Source: Clostridia bacterium
GTDB lineage: Bacteria > Bacillota > Clostridia > Oscillospirales > UBA644
DNA: 11,869 nucleotides
Assembly: GCA_017424085.1 (NCBI GenBank)
Contig: JAFPBP010000215.1
Span: 1-11,869, forward strand
Reading direction: 5' to 3'
Shown here piece after piece: positions 1 through 5,178 of this stretch (its first letter is position 1; every line of letters begins with the position of its first letter). Position numbers and translations under genes: made by a program. Under the pieces are notes generated by a model that worked only from the letters and a program-made list of their open reading frames with translations, was not told where the DNA came from and ran no database searches.

Positions 1-411
1 CACGTCCAGAGACGTGGCGTTGATCAGGAGAAGATCCTCGGTTCCGAGGACGTTGTCTTCACAATCCACGATCAACTGATTTCCGAAAATGTCGGGTCGG
101 TTGGGGACGGGGATCAGGGTCTCGTGCACGGCGGCATCGAATGCCATCGCCTTCTCCAGCGTGGGGAACAGGACGACCATGTGGATATCCTCCGCAGTGG
201 TCAGCTCCATACCGGGGACGGGGACGATTCCGTAGGCTCTGCACGCCTCAAAGAAGGCGGGGCAGTTGCGGCAGGAATTGTGGTCGGTCAACGCCAGCAG
301 CGTCAAGCCCTTCAGCGACGCCATGCCCGCGATGTTGGCGGGGGTCATGTCGTCGTCGGCGCAGGGCGAGAGACAGGAATGAATGTGCAGATCGTAATAG
401 TAACGGCTCAT
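1..411 (-). CDS. PHP-domain metal-dependent phosphoesterase (3' end cut by window)
   Basis: Only the first 137 residues are inside the window; the frame is still open at base 1. The N-terminus is a clear PHP domain: DLHIHS at residues 7-12 (His9, His11), Asp19, the LTDHNS motif (Asp43, His44), and GMELTTAEDIH (Glu69, His77). These are the expected metal ligands of PHP phosphoesterases related to the PHP domain of DNA polymerase III and to histidinol phosphatase. The start ATG (409-411) overlaps the TGA of the upstream DRTGG gene as ATGA, so translation is probably coupled. It is the last visible gene of the hydrogenase-linked operon. Small PHP proteins are common in such Clostridia clusters, but their substrate is unknown to me. 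A phosphoesterase or nuclease signalling role is inference. Confidence 0.85.
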   Translation of the reverse strand, partial: MSRYYYDLHIHSCLSPCADDDMTPANIAGMASLKGLTLLALTDHNSCRNCPAFFEACRAYGIVPVPGMELTTAEDIHMVVLFPTLEKAMAFDAAVHETLIPVPNRPDIFGNQLIVDCEDNVLGTEDLLLINATSLDV

Positions 412-740
412 ACGCCAATCAAAGCTCCGATACGGCAGCAAAGATCAAACATCCGCAAAGGACTGCGATACAGATTGATGCCCTTCTCTTCCGCCAAGGC
501 AGAGACATCGGCCTCCACCGCGGAATCTTCCGCCACGATGACGCAGGCAGTATCTGCCAGCGCCGCTACGGCAAGGATATTGCGGTTGGTCATAATGGTC
601 ACCCAGGCGTCGCCGCTCTGAGCGCGTCCCATGACCCAACTGAGAAGATCCCCCGCGTAGCCGCCTGTGACGGCGCGGTCGGGGTCGGTCTCGGAGAGGA
701 CCTCCAGAGACAGGGCTGTACGGAGTTCTTTTGCTGTCAT
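408..740 (-). CDS. DRTGG-domain protein, second copy
   Basis: A 110-residue protein with no signal peptide or membrane segment. The stretch around residues 20-60, with TGGYAGDLLSWVMGRA then VTIMTNRNILAVAAL, fits the DRTGG fold, a small alpha/beta domain of unknown ligand also found in phosphotransacetylase-like and CBS-containing proteins. It resembles the other small DRTGG protein at 2515-2868 in length and layout: a GG/SD motif, then a hydrophobic strand with a TG/TN turn, then a C-terminal Ala/Glu-rich helix. The start ATG overlaps the TGA of the hydrogenase-like gene (ATGA at 737-740), and its own stop overlaps the PHP start. It is therefore embedded in a translationally coupled trio. A GAGGG site lies 10 nt before the start. 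The biochemical role is unknown; a regulatory or adaptor role is inferred from context. Confidence 0.82.
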   Translation of the reverse strand: MTAKELRTALSLEVLSETDPDRAVTGGYAGDLLSWVMGRAQSGDAWVTIMTNRNILAVAALADTACVIVAEDSAVEADVSALAEEKGINLYRSPLRMFDLCCRIGALIGV

Positions 741-2044
741 AATTTTTTATCCCTCTTCGGAAGAGGCATCCCGGGATCAAGATCCCGCAAAACGTCCTTC
801 CATTTCATAATGCAATCCCGTTCGCACGCCATGCCGCAAACCACATCCTCCGCCAACGCGAAGCAGGACGGGGCACCGCAGGCGCCGCAATCGAGATCGG
901 GGAATTGATCTCGGATCCGCTGGATCTCGGACATCTTCCGCATGGCGGAGGTGATATCGGAATCCAACTGAAGATTCGGCGTGTATTTTAATGGTACGTT
1001 CCAAAGGTATTCGGAGGGGATCTCGGTCTGATCGCCGCCCAGCGCAGGACCGACACGGTTCTGGGACACGGGCAGGTAACGACGGAGACTCTGAAGCCGA
1101 GCCTTGGAAATGTAGGGATTCACCACGGTCAGAGCACCGCCCACGCAGCCACCGCTGCAGGCGTTCAGCTCCACGAATTCCAAGCCCGAAATATTCCCGT
1201 TTTCGATCTCATCCAAGACCTGAATCACGTTCTCGATGCCGTCTGCGGCAAGATACTTGTCGTTGAACAGCGCCGAGGATTCGCCGCCCGTGCCCGCCCA
1301 GCTGATCCCGATCAGACCCGTACGGGAGAGGGATTTGGGGGTGGTGATGTTTCGCATCACGGGCAGAAGACGGAAATACACGTCACTCATGGACAGAGCC
1401 CCGCTGATGGCACTCTTTTCGATGCCGATGGGGTTCTTGACGTAACTGACCTTGGCAGGACAGGGAGAGATGAAAAACACTCCGATCTCCTCGTCGGTCA
1501 GCTCGGGATGATTGGCTTTCGCCTCTTCTCTCGCCAGCATGGCAGCCATCTCCACGGGAGGGAGCATGGGCATTACGTTGGCGCAAAGGGTGGGAAAGCG
1601 CGCCGCGATGATCCGCGCAACGGCGGGACATGCGGACGAAATGACGGGTTTGGGAATATCGGTGCGACGGAGATACCGTCGGGTATACTCGGAAATCAAT
1701 TCCGCAGCGCAGGCAACCTCGTAAACGTCGTCAAACCCGCAACCCAACAGACCCGTGAGGACGAAATCCACGTCCTCCAGATTGTCGAATTGCCCGTACA
1801 GGGCGGGGGCGGGCAGGGCGATATTCCACTTATAGCTTCCCAGCGCGGAAAAATCGTCGTACGTGGCTTTTTTTGCCTTATGAGGGCAAACGCGGATGCA
1901 TTCACCGCAGTCGATACACCGTTCGGTCAGAATAACGGCTCTGCCGTCCCGAATCCGAATTGCTTCGGTGGGACACCGCTTCAGACATGCGGTGCATCCC
2001 TTGCACTTTTCGGGCACAAGAGAAACGGAATGTAATCTCGACAT
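737..2044 (-). CDS. Sensory-type [FeFe]-hydrogenase-like iron-sulfur protein (HydS-like)
   Basis: A 435-residue cytoplasmic protein. Residues 14-54 form a 2x[4Fe-4S] ferredoxin domain (Cys14/17/20/24 and Cys43/46/49/53). Residues ~70-310 are the H-cluster domain. L1 reads SSACPAV (Cys139), L2 SPCPAK (Cys195, Lys198) and L3 ELNACSGGC (Cys296, Cys300), so all four expected H-cluster ligands are present. The cysteine that relays protons in catalytic enzymes (TSCCP) is Ala138 here, and the L2 Met is Ser. Residues 386-411 (Cys386, 389, 394, 411, spacing x2-x4-x16) form a C-terminal [4Fe-4S] domain of the DCGACG type; there is no PAS domain. These traits match the putative sensory hydrogenases (group C/D), not the bifurcating HydA. 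A strong AAGGAGG site (2054-2060) supports the start. Whether it turns over H2 or only senses it is not known. Confidence 0.9.
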   Translation of the reverse strand: MSRLHSVSLVPEKCKGCTACLKRCPTEAIRIRDGRAVILTERCIDCGECIRVCPHKAKKATYDDFSALGSYKWNIALPAPALYGQFDNLEDVDFVLTGLLGCGFDDVYEVACAAELISEYTRRYLRRTDIPKPVISSACPAVARIIAARFPTLCANVMPMLPPVEMAAMLAREEAKANHPELTDEEIGVFFISPCPAKVSYVKNPIGIEKSAISGALSMSDVYFRLLPVMRNITTPKSLSRTGLIGISWAGTGGESSALFNDKYLAADGIENVIQVLDEIENGNISGLEFVELNACSGGCVGGALTVVNPYISKARLQSLRRYLPVSQNRVGPALGGDQTEIPSEYLWNVPLKYTPNLQLDSDITSAMRKMSEIQRIRDQFPDLDCGACGAPSCFALAEDVVCGMACERDCIMKWKDVLRDLDPGMPLPKRDKKL

Positions 2045-2077
2045 GCGGAAAAACCTCCTTTCGGCGGGGACCCCCGA

Positions 2078-2518
2078 TCAAGCGGGATTGGCACCGGGAA
2101 GGTAAACCTCCATGGTGACGGTCGTACCCTTTCCTACTTCGGACTCGATCTGCATCGAATCCGTATAACGCTTCATGTTCGGCAAGCCCATTCCGGCACC
2201 GAAGCCCAGTGCCCGAACGTTGTCCTTTGCGGTGGAGTACCCCTCCTGCATTGCCAGATCCACGTCTGCAATACCGGGGCCCACGTCCGCAAGAACGATC
2301 CGAATTCTGTCGGGATAAAGAATCACATCGGCAGTACCGCCCTTGGCGTGGATCACCATATTGATCTCGCCCTCGTACATCGCAATGGACACGCGGCGGA
2401 TGGTCTCGGGATCCATATTCAACTGACGGAGCAGCTTCTTCACCTGAACGGAAGCTTCTCCCGCCGAGGTAAAGTTATCGCCCGCCACGTCGAAATGGAA
2501 CTTTACGGGCTCGCTCAT
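2078..2518 (-). CDS. Anti-sigma-factor-like HATPase (RsbW/RsbT/SpoIIAB family)
   Basis: A 146-residue single-domain GHKL ATPase without the dimerisation or His-phosphorylation region of a histidine kinase. The Bergerat fold motifs are clear: N box with Glu49 and Asn53 (YEGEINMVIHA), G1 box DVGPGI (Asp78), and G2 box GFGAGMGLPNMKRY at about residues 105-118, followed by GKGTTV. Such proteins act as serine kinases and/or partner-switch regulators that bind sigma factors or STAS-domain proteins. I chose the ATG at 2518 rather than the longer in-frame start at 2566, because it forms an ATGA overlap with the upstream DRTGG stop, has GGGAG 9 nt upstream, and gives the family's usual length. No STAS, PP2C or sigma factor gene is in the window, so its partner is unseen; the adjacent hydrogenase-like protein is the obvious candidate input. 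Confidence 0.88.
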   Translation of the reverse strand: MSEPVKFHFDVAGDNFTSAGEASVQVKKLLRQLNMDPETIRRVSIAMYEGEINMVIHAKGGTADVILYPDRIRIVLADVGPGIADVDLAMQEGYSTAKDNVRALGFGAGMGLPNMKRYTDSMQIESEVGKGTTVTMEVYLPGANPA

Positions 2519-2868
2519 TTCAACACGCTCCCGCCCACAAGACCGGTGGCGTACAGCTTCCCGCACGCAGGATACATACGCTCCTCCGTGGCAAGAACGG
2601 CAATGCCCGCTTCCTCCGCAGCCTCGATCACCTCTGCGGGGGGATTTTTCCCGCGAACGAAGACGATGCAGCGCATATCCATCATTTCCGCGGTACGGAC
2701 AACCTGCAGGTTGACCAACCCCGTCAGAAGGACAGCCTGATCCTTCACGAACGCCAGAACGTCGCTCATCATATCCGACCCGCAGGCGGAATGAACCTCG
2801 CTGTCAAGATGATCTTCTCCGCAGAGAACCTTTGCATCCAGAAGATCGACGATGGTACTGATTTTCAT
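2515..2868 (-). CDS. DRTGG-domain protein, first copy
   Basis: A 117-residue soluble protein. After an N-terminal segment (MKISTIVDLLDAKVLCG) comes the DRTGG-like core: CGSDMMSDVLAFV near residues 29-41, AVLLTGLVNLQVVRTAEMM near 45-63, then CIVFVRG and an AEEAGIAVLATEE helix-strand unit. The C-terminus (CGKLYATGLVGG) resembles the end of other DRTGG domains. It is the same kind of protein as 408-740, and the two copies flank the HATPase and hydrogenase-like genes. A GGAGG site at 2878-2882 precedes the ATG, and the stop overlaps the HATPase start. Proteins of this size beside HydS-like and anti-sigma-like genes recur in Clostridia and Thermotogae; none has a known activity that I can name. 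Confidence 0.82.
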   Translation of the reverse strand: MKISTIVDLLDAKVLCGEDHLDSEVHSACGSDMMSDVLAFVKDQAVLLTGLVNLQVVRTAEMMDMRCIVFVRGKNPPAEVIEAAEEAGIAVLATEERMYPACGKLYATGLVGGSVLK

Positions 2869-2924
2869 TGATGTTTTCCTCCAAACCGAACATCGGCGGA
2901 TCGGCGATTACCGAGCCGGGAATA

Positions 2925-3422
2925 TCAGTTGTATTTCTTCAGAATCCCTGCAACGTCGGCAGCGGTGATCTTACCGTAAACGTCGTCGTTAACGGTCATA
3001 ACGGGAGCAAGGCCGCAGCAGCCGATGCAACGGGTCGCTTCCAGAGAAAACAGACCGTCGTCGGTGATCTCTCCGGCTTTGATTCCGAGAATCTCACTGC
3101 ACTTGTCGAAGATTGCCTGAGAATCCTTAACGTAGCAAGCGGTACCGAGGCAAACGCCGATGATGTACTTGCCCTTGGGATTCAGAGCGAACTGTGCGTA
3201 GAAGGTGGCAACGCCGTAAACTTCTTCTACGGGGACGTTCAGACCCTCAGCGATGATGGACTGAACTTCAATGGGGAGATAGCCGTAAATGTCCTGTGCT
3301 TTCTGCATCACGGGCATCAGGGCTCCCGGGGTGTCCTTCAAGGAGGCGATGACATCACGCAGCTCGCGCTCCTGTTCGGGGGTTCCACTGAAGGGAACTT
3401 TCGAGATTTTTGACTTACCCAT
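2925..3422 (-). CDS. NuoE/HydC-like thioredoxin-fold [2Fe-2S] protein (NADH-dependent hydrogenase subunit type)
   Basis: A 165-residue protein of the complex I 24-kDa/NuoE family. An N-terminal helical bundle (residues ~15-80, including GYLPIEVQ and EVYGVATFYAQF) precedes a thioredoxin-like domain whose [2Fe-2S] ligands are Cys91 and Cys96 (CLGTAC), Cys132 and Cys136 (CIGCCG). In electron-bifurcating hydrogenases this protein (HydC/HndA) passes electrons between the flavoprotein HydB and the catalytic HydA. HydA and HydB are not in the window; in related Clostridia they often lie just beyond the PHP gene, i.e. to the left of base 1. Promoter and leader hairpin lie directly upstream, making this the first gene of the operon. 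A GAGAGGAAG site precedes the ATG. Alternatively it serves the sensory protein rather than a catalytic hydrogenase. Confidence 0.9.
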   Translation of the reverse strand: MGKSKISKVPFSGTPEQERELRDVIASLKDTPGALMPVMQKAQDIYGYLPIEVQSIIAEGLNVPVEEVYGVATFYAQFALNPKGKYIIGVCLGTACYVKDSQAIFDKCSEILGIKAGEITDDGLFSLEATRCIGCCGLAPVMTVNDDVYGKITAADVAGILKKYN

Positions 3423-3456
3423 AGTGTTACTTCCTCTCTTTGGTATATAGTGCTTC

Positions 3457-3484
3457 CGAAATCCGTTTTGATGACGTGATTTCG
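3457..3484 (-). promoter_or_regulatory. Leader hairpin near the 5' end of the nuoE-hydS operon mRNA
   Basis: The arms CGAAATC and GATTTCG are perfectly complementary over 7 bp, and an inner CGT/ACG pair extends the stem by 3 bp around a 7-nt loop, with one bulged base. It starts about 2 nt after the predicted transcription start and ends about 18 nt before the ribosome binding site. It could stabilise the mRNA 5' end or, at DNA level, act as an operator. There is no U-tract, so it is not a terminator. Confidence 0.45.
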
Positions 3485-3490
3485 CGTCTT

Positions 3491-3521
3491 ATATTATACC
3501 ATAAAATCGCCGTTAAGTAAA
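3491..3521 (-). promoter_or_regulatory. Promoter of the nuoE-hydS operon (sigma-A type, extended -10)
   Basis: On the minus strand, TTTACT (3516-3521) and TATAAT (3493-3498) are separated by exactly 17 bp, with a TG extension one base before the -10 (TGGTATAAT). The predicted transcript starts near 3486, giving a leader of about 64 nt before the nuoE-like ATG. It shares the 16-mer TTTTATGGTATAATAT with the nudix-lexA promoter. Confidence 0.8.
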
Positions 3522-3581
3522 GAGGTTTTTTGTAAAATAATTGCAAATTGTGGGGTAAATATTCTAAATAATATTATAATT

Positions 3582-3602
3582 TTTCCGCCGACGGAAATTT
3601 TT
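3582..3602. terminator. Small hairpin with flanking T-tract between lexA and the nuoE promoter
   Basis: TTTCCG (3582-3587) and CGGAAA (3592-3597) pair around the tetraloop CCGA and are followed on the plus strand by TTTTT. The shape is that of a weak intrinsic terminator reading rightwards, but no plus-strand gene lies upstream of it. It may back up the lexA terminator or block stray transcription. The 6-bp stem makes this a low-confidence call. Confidence 0.3.
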
Positions 3603-3604
3603 CA

Positions 3605-3641
3605 CAGAAAAGAGACGGAAAAGGAACTCCTTCTCCGTCTC
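3605..3641 (-). terminator. Rho-independent terminator of the nudix-lexA operon
   Basis: A 13-bp stem (3612-3624 with 3629-3641, one G-U pair) closes a 4-nt loop. On the minus strand it is GAGACGGAGAAGG, the loop AGTT, then CCTTTTCCGTCTC, followed by TTTTCTG. It lies about 40 nt after the lexA stop codon. The long GC-containing stem plus the T-run makes this a convincing terminator, although the T-run is interrupted early. Confidence 0.8.
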
Positions 3642-3679
3642 GGATGCGCATATTTCAAATTAAGATCCGGCACCGCAGA

Positions 3680-4285
3680 TCAGCGGATCTCGTAACGGTG
3701 CAGGGCGATGACCTTGCCCAGGATCTTCACCTCGTCGGCGTAAATGGGGGAATAAGCGTCGTTTTCGGGCTGCAGACGAATGCGGCGTCCGTCCCGATAA
3801 AAGCGCTTTACGGTCGCTTCTTCGCCCAGAAGCGCAACCACGATCTCACCGTCCTCCGCAACGGGAGTCCGCAAAACGACAATAATATCACCGTCCAGGA
3901 TCCCCGCGTTGATCATACTGTCTCCCCGAACGGTCAGAGCAAAGGTATCCCTGCCGCGAATGCAGTCGGCGGGGATCTGAATATAATCCTCGATCTCCTC
4001 CCGCGCCAGAATGGGCTGACCTGCGGTGACCCGACCTACCAGGGGGACCTTCACGTAGGACGTGCCCGAGGATTGGTTGGACAAACGAATGAAACGCTTC
4101 TTATTGGGCTCCTTGGAGATCAGTCCCTCCTCGCAAAGCTGGTTCAGGTGATAATGCACCGTTGCGGGCGAGGAAAGCCCCACCGCCTTGCAGATCTCGC
4201 GCACCGAGGGAACGTATCCCTCCTCGGTCACTTTCCCCGTTACGAACTCCAGGATCTCCGCGCGTTTTTCGTCTCGTTTCGACAT
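3680..4285 (-). CDS. lexA: LexA repressor (SOS response, self-cleaving)
   Basis: A 201-residue protein, normal for LexA. The N-terminal winged helix (residues ~1-67) contains EEGYVPSVREICKAVGLSSPATVHYHLNQL, the LexA DNA-binding helix-turn-helix. The C-terminal S24 peptidase domain has the Ala88-Gly89 cleavage site (GRVTAGQP), the catalytic Ser123 (RGDSM) and the general base Lys160 (TVKRF). RecA-stimulated self-cleavage relieves repression of DNA-repair genes. The ATG at 4285 is favoured over a TTG seven codons upstream because AGGAGA (4293-4298) lies 7 nt before it and the product then begins in the usual MSKRDEKRAEI way. It follows the NUDIX gene by 17 nt and shares its promoter. I saw no GAAC-N4-GTTC type SOS box; a different inverted repeat covers that promoter. 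A strong terminator follows. Confidence 0.96.
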   Translation of the reverse strand: MSKRDEKRAEILEFVTGKVTEEGYVPSVREICKAVGLSSPATVHYHLNQLCEEGLISKEPNKKRFIRLSNQSSGTSYVKVPLVGRVTAGQPILAREEIEDYIQIPADCIRGRDTFALTVRGDSMINAGILDGDIIVVLRTPVAEDGEIVVALLGEEATVKRFYRDGRRIRLQPENDAYSPIYADEVKILGKVIALHRYEIR

Positions 4286-4292
4286 ACAGGTC

Positions 4293-4298
4293 TCTCCT
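4293..4298 (-). promoter_or_regulatory. Ribosome binding site that fixes the lexA start
   Basis: AGGAGA on the minus strand, 7 nt before the ATG at 4285. The alternative TTG at 4306 would place this site inside the reading frame, so the ATG start is preferred. Confidence 0.75.
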
Positions 4299-4302
4299 TT
4301 TC

Positions 4303-4827
4303 TCAATGGTTGCGGTCTGCCCGCAGGGCAAGGGCGACGGTCTTTCCGTCCCGAATGCGCCCGTCCCTCGCCATCTGATAAAACTCAGCAAAATCAAGGA
4401 CTTCGGTCTGCAAAAACTCATCCTCGTCGGGATCGGTCTCCCCGAAGGATTCCACGTCCGCAAGGAACAGATGGATCAATTCCTCACAATAACCGGGGGT
4501 GGGAAAATAGTCCCCCACGAAGGTCACGGAGCCGCAGGCGCCCGTTTCCTCCCGCAATTCCCGCAGGGCGGCTTCTTCGGGAGTCTCGCCCTCCTCCATC
4601 AGCCCCGCAGGAGCCTCCAGAAGGTATTCCCCCACGGCGTGACGGTACTGGCGCACCAGATATACGTTGCCCTTCCGATCCACGGGAAGAACGCACACGG
4701 CGGGCTTATGCTCCACAACCTCCCGAGGAGCGGGAGCCCCGTCCTCCAGGATCACCGTATCCACCCGCACCGACAGAATTTTTCCGTCGTATTTGCGCGA
4801 CGTTTCCAACACCTGACGTGACGCCAT
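4303..4827 (-). CDS. NUDIX hydrolase, ADP-ribose pyrophosphatase type
   Basis: A 174-residue protein. The complete NUDIX box spans residues 75-97: G75, E81, then R89-E90-L91 and E93-E94 with G96, matching G-x5-E-x7-R-E-U-x-E-E-x-G-U. Upstream features EHKPAVCVLPVD and VRQYRHAVGEYLLEAPAG are typical of the ADP-ribose diphosphatase subfamily, which splits ADP-ribose to AMP and ribose 5-phosphate. The start at 4827 is chosen because AAGGGGTG (4836-4843) precedes it and the promoter start point lies only about 24 nt upstream. A longer in-frame extension to 4965 would run through the promoter and encodes no family sequence. It is the first gene of the nudix-lexA operon. ADP-ribose removal fits NAD turnover or damage control, but a direct SOS link is inference. 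Substrate preference cannot be read with certainty. Confidence 0.92.
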   Translation of the reverse strand: MASRQVLETSRKYDGKILSVRVDTVILEDGAPAPREVVEHKPAVCVLPVDRKGNVYLVRQYRHAVGEYLLEAPAGLMEEGETPEEAALRELREETGACGSVTFVGDYFPTPGYCEELIHLFLADVESFGETDPDEDEFLQTEVLDFAEFYQMARDGRIRDGKTVALALRADRNH

Positions 4828-4841
4828 AACGAAAACACCCC

Positions 4842-4879
4842 TTCCGATTTCTGAGAATATTATACCATAAAAATCGGAA
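4842..4879. promoter_or_regulatory. Candidate operator: perfect 9-bp inverted repeat centred on the nudix-lexA -10 box
   Basis: TTCCGATTT (4842-4850) and AAATCGGAA (4871-4879) are exact reverse complements. Their dyad centre (4860.5) falls in the -10 hexamer at 4859-4864. The half-site centres are 29 bp apart, close to three helical turns, so a dimer or tetramer could bind both on one face. Only the first arm is transcribed, so this is a DNA-level signal and not an RNA hairpin. The binding protein is unknown; LexA itself, from the same operon, is one candidate. Confidence 0.5.
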
Positions 4880-4887
4880 ATTGTAAA
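4857..4887 (-). promoter_or_regulatory. Promoter of the nudix-lexA operon (sigma-A type, extended -10)
   Basis: On the minus strand, TTTACA (4882-4887, five of six consensus bases) and TATAAT (4859-4864, perfect) are 17 bp apart, with TGG directly before the -10. The predicted start of transcription is near 4852, leaving a short leader of about 24 nt. This is the strongest consensus promoter in the window. Confidence 0.87.
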
Positions 4888-4963
4888 TAGGCTTTCGGGG
4901 TTTTTTCGAAAATTCATTCTATTTTTTCTGACATTTTTGTGAAGCAAAAGCCCCTCGCAACAC

Positions 4964-4987
4964 ACCGATAAAAATACCGATAAAAAT
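4964..4987. repeat. Perfect tandem duplication of a 12-mer
   Basis: ACCGATAAAAAT occurs twice back to back (4964-4975 and 4976-4987). It lies between the two divergent promoters, about 80 bp upstream of the nudix-lexA -35 box. It may be a slippage product or a pair of protein sites; nothing else in the sequence distinguishes these. Confidence 0.6.
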
Positions 4988-5048
4988 CATAACAACAACT
5001 CTGACGGGAAGGCGAAAAACGGATCCGCCGTGACGCACAACGCGAAGG

Positions 5049-5089
5049 ATGCGGAATTCTTCCGCCGAAGAGCGCATTTTGTCACAAAA
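5049..5089. repeat. Overlapping inverted repeats upstream of the pheS promoter
   Basis: GCGGAA-TTC-TTCCGC (5051-5065) is a perfect 6-bp dyad. It competes with a larger structure pairing ATGCG (5049-5053) with CGCAT (5073-5077) and CTTC (5059-5062) with GAAG (5067-5070). Immediately after comes the 13-nt palindrome TTTTGT-C-ACAAAA (5077-5089), ending 17 bp before the -35 region. The plus-strand T-run after CGCA is terminator-like, but no plus-strand gene precedes it. Operator or transcription-block roles are both possible. Confidence 0.4.
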
Positions 5090-5105
5090 AAGTTAGGCTT
5101 TCGTC

Positions 5106-5136
5106 TTGCTTTTTGTTGCCAAGTATGGTATAATAT
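5106..5136 (+). promoter_or_regulatory. Promoter of the pheST-ireB-nnr-alr operon (extended -10)
   Basis: TATAAT (5129-5134) is preceded by TATGG, an extended -10. The -35 region at 17-bp spacing, TTGCTT (5106-5111), matches only the TTG half of the consensus, so the extended -10 probably carries most of the strength. Transcription should start near 5141, about 50 nt before the pheS ATG. A second bare TATAAT at 5152-5157 has no -35 and is less likely. Confidence 0.75.
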
Positions 5137-5178
5137 ATATTAAATCTAAACTATAATCGCGCATCCGCGCTATTGATT

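Noticed and set aside
141..908. 255-codon plus-strand frame opposite the DRTGG and hydrogenase-like genes
   Set aside because: Its Arg/Ser/Pro-rich composition is typical of shadow frames, and the minus-strand genes are coupled and carry clear motifs.
737..2044. Catalytic bifurcating hydrogenase HydA
   Set aside because: The L1 proton-relay cysteine is replaced by Ala, the L2 Met by Ser, and the domain order differs (no [2Fe-2S] N-terminus, extra C-terminal Fe-S domain).
4931..4955. Rex-like redox operator (TTGTGAAGC)
   Set aside because: Only one half-site is present; there is no matching TTCACAA at the required spacing.
4828..4965. N-terminal extension of the NUDIX gene to 4965
   Set aside because: The extension would run through a near-perfect promoter and has no NUDIX-family sequence; the ATG at 4827 has a ribosome binding site.
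5152..5170. Second pheS promoter at TATAAT 5152-5157, and the 4-bp GCGC hairpin after it
   Set aside because: No -35 or extended -10 accompanies this hexamer, and the GCGC-ATCC-GCGC stem is too short and lacks a T-run to be a terminator.
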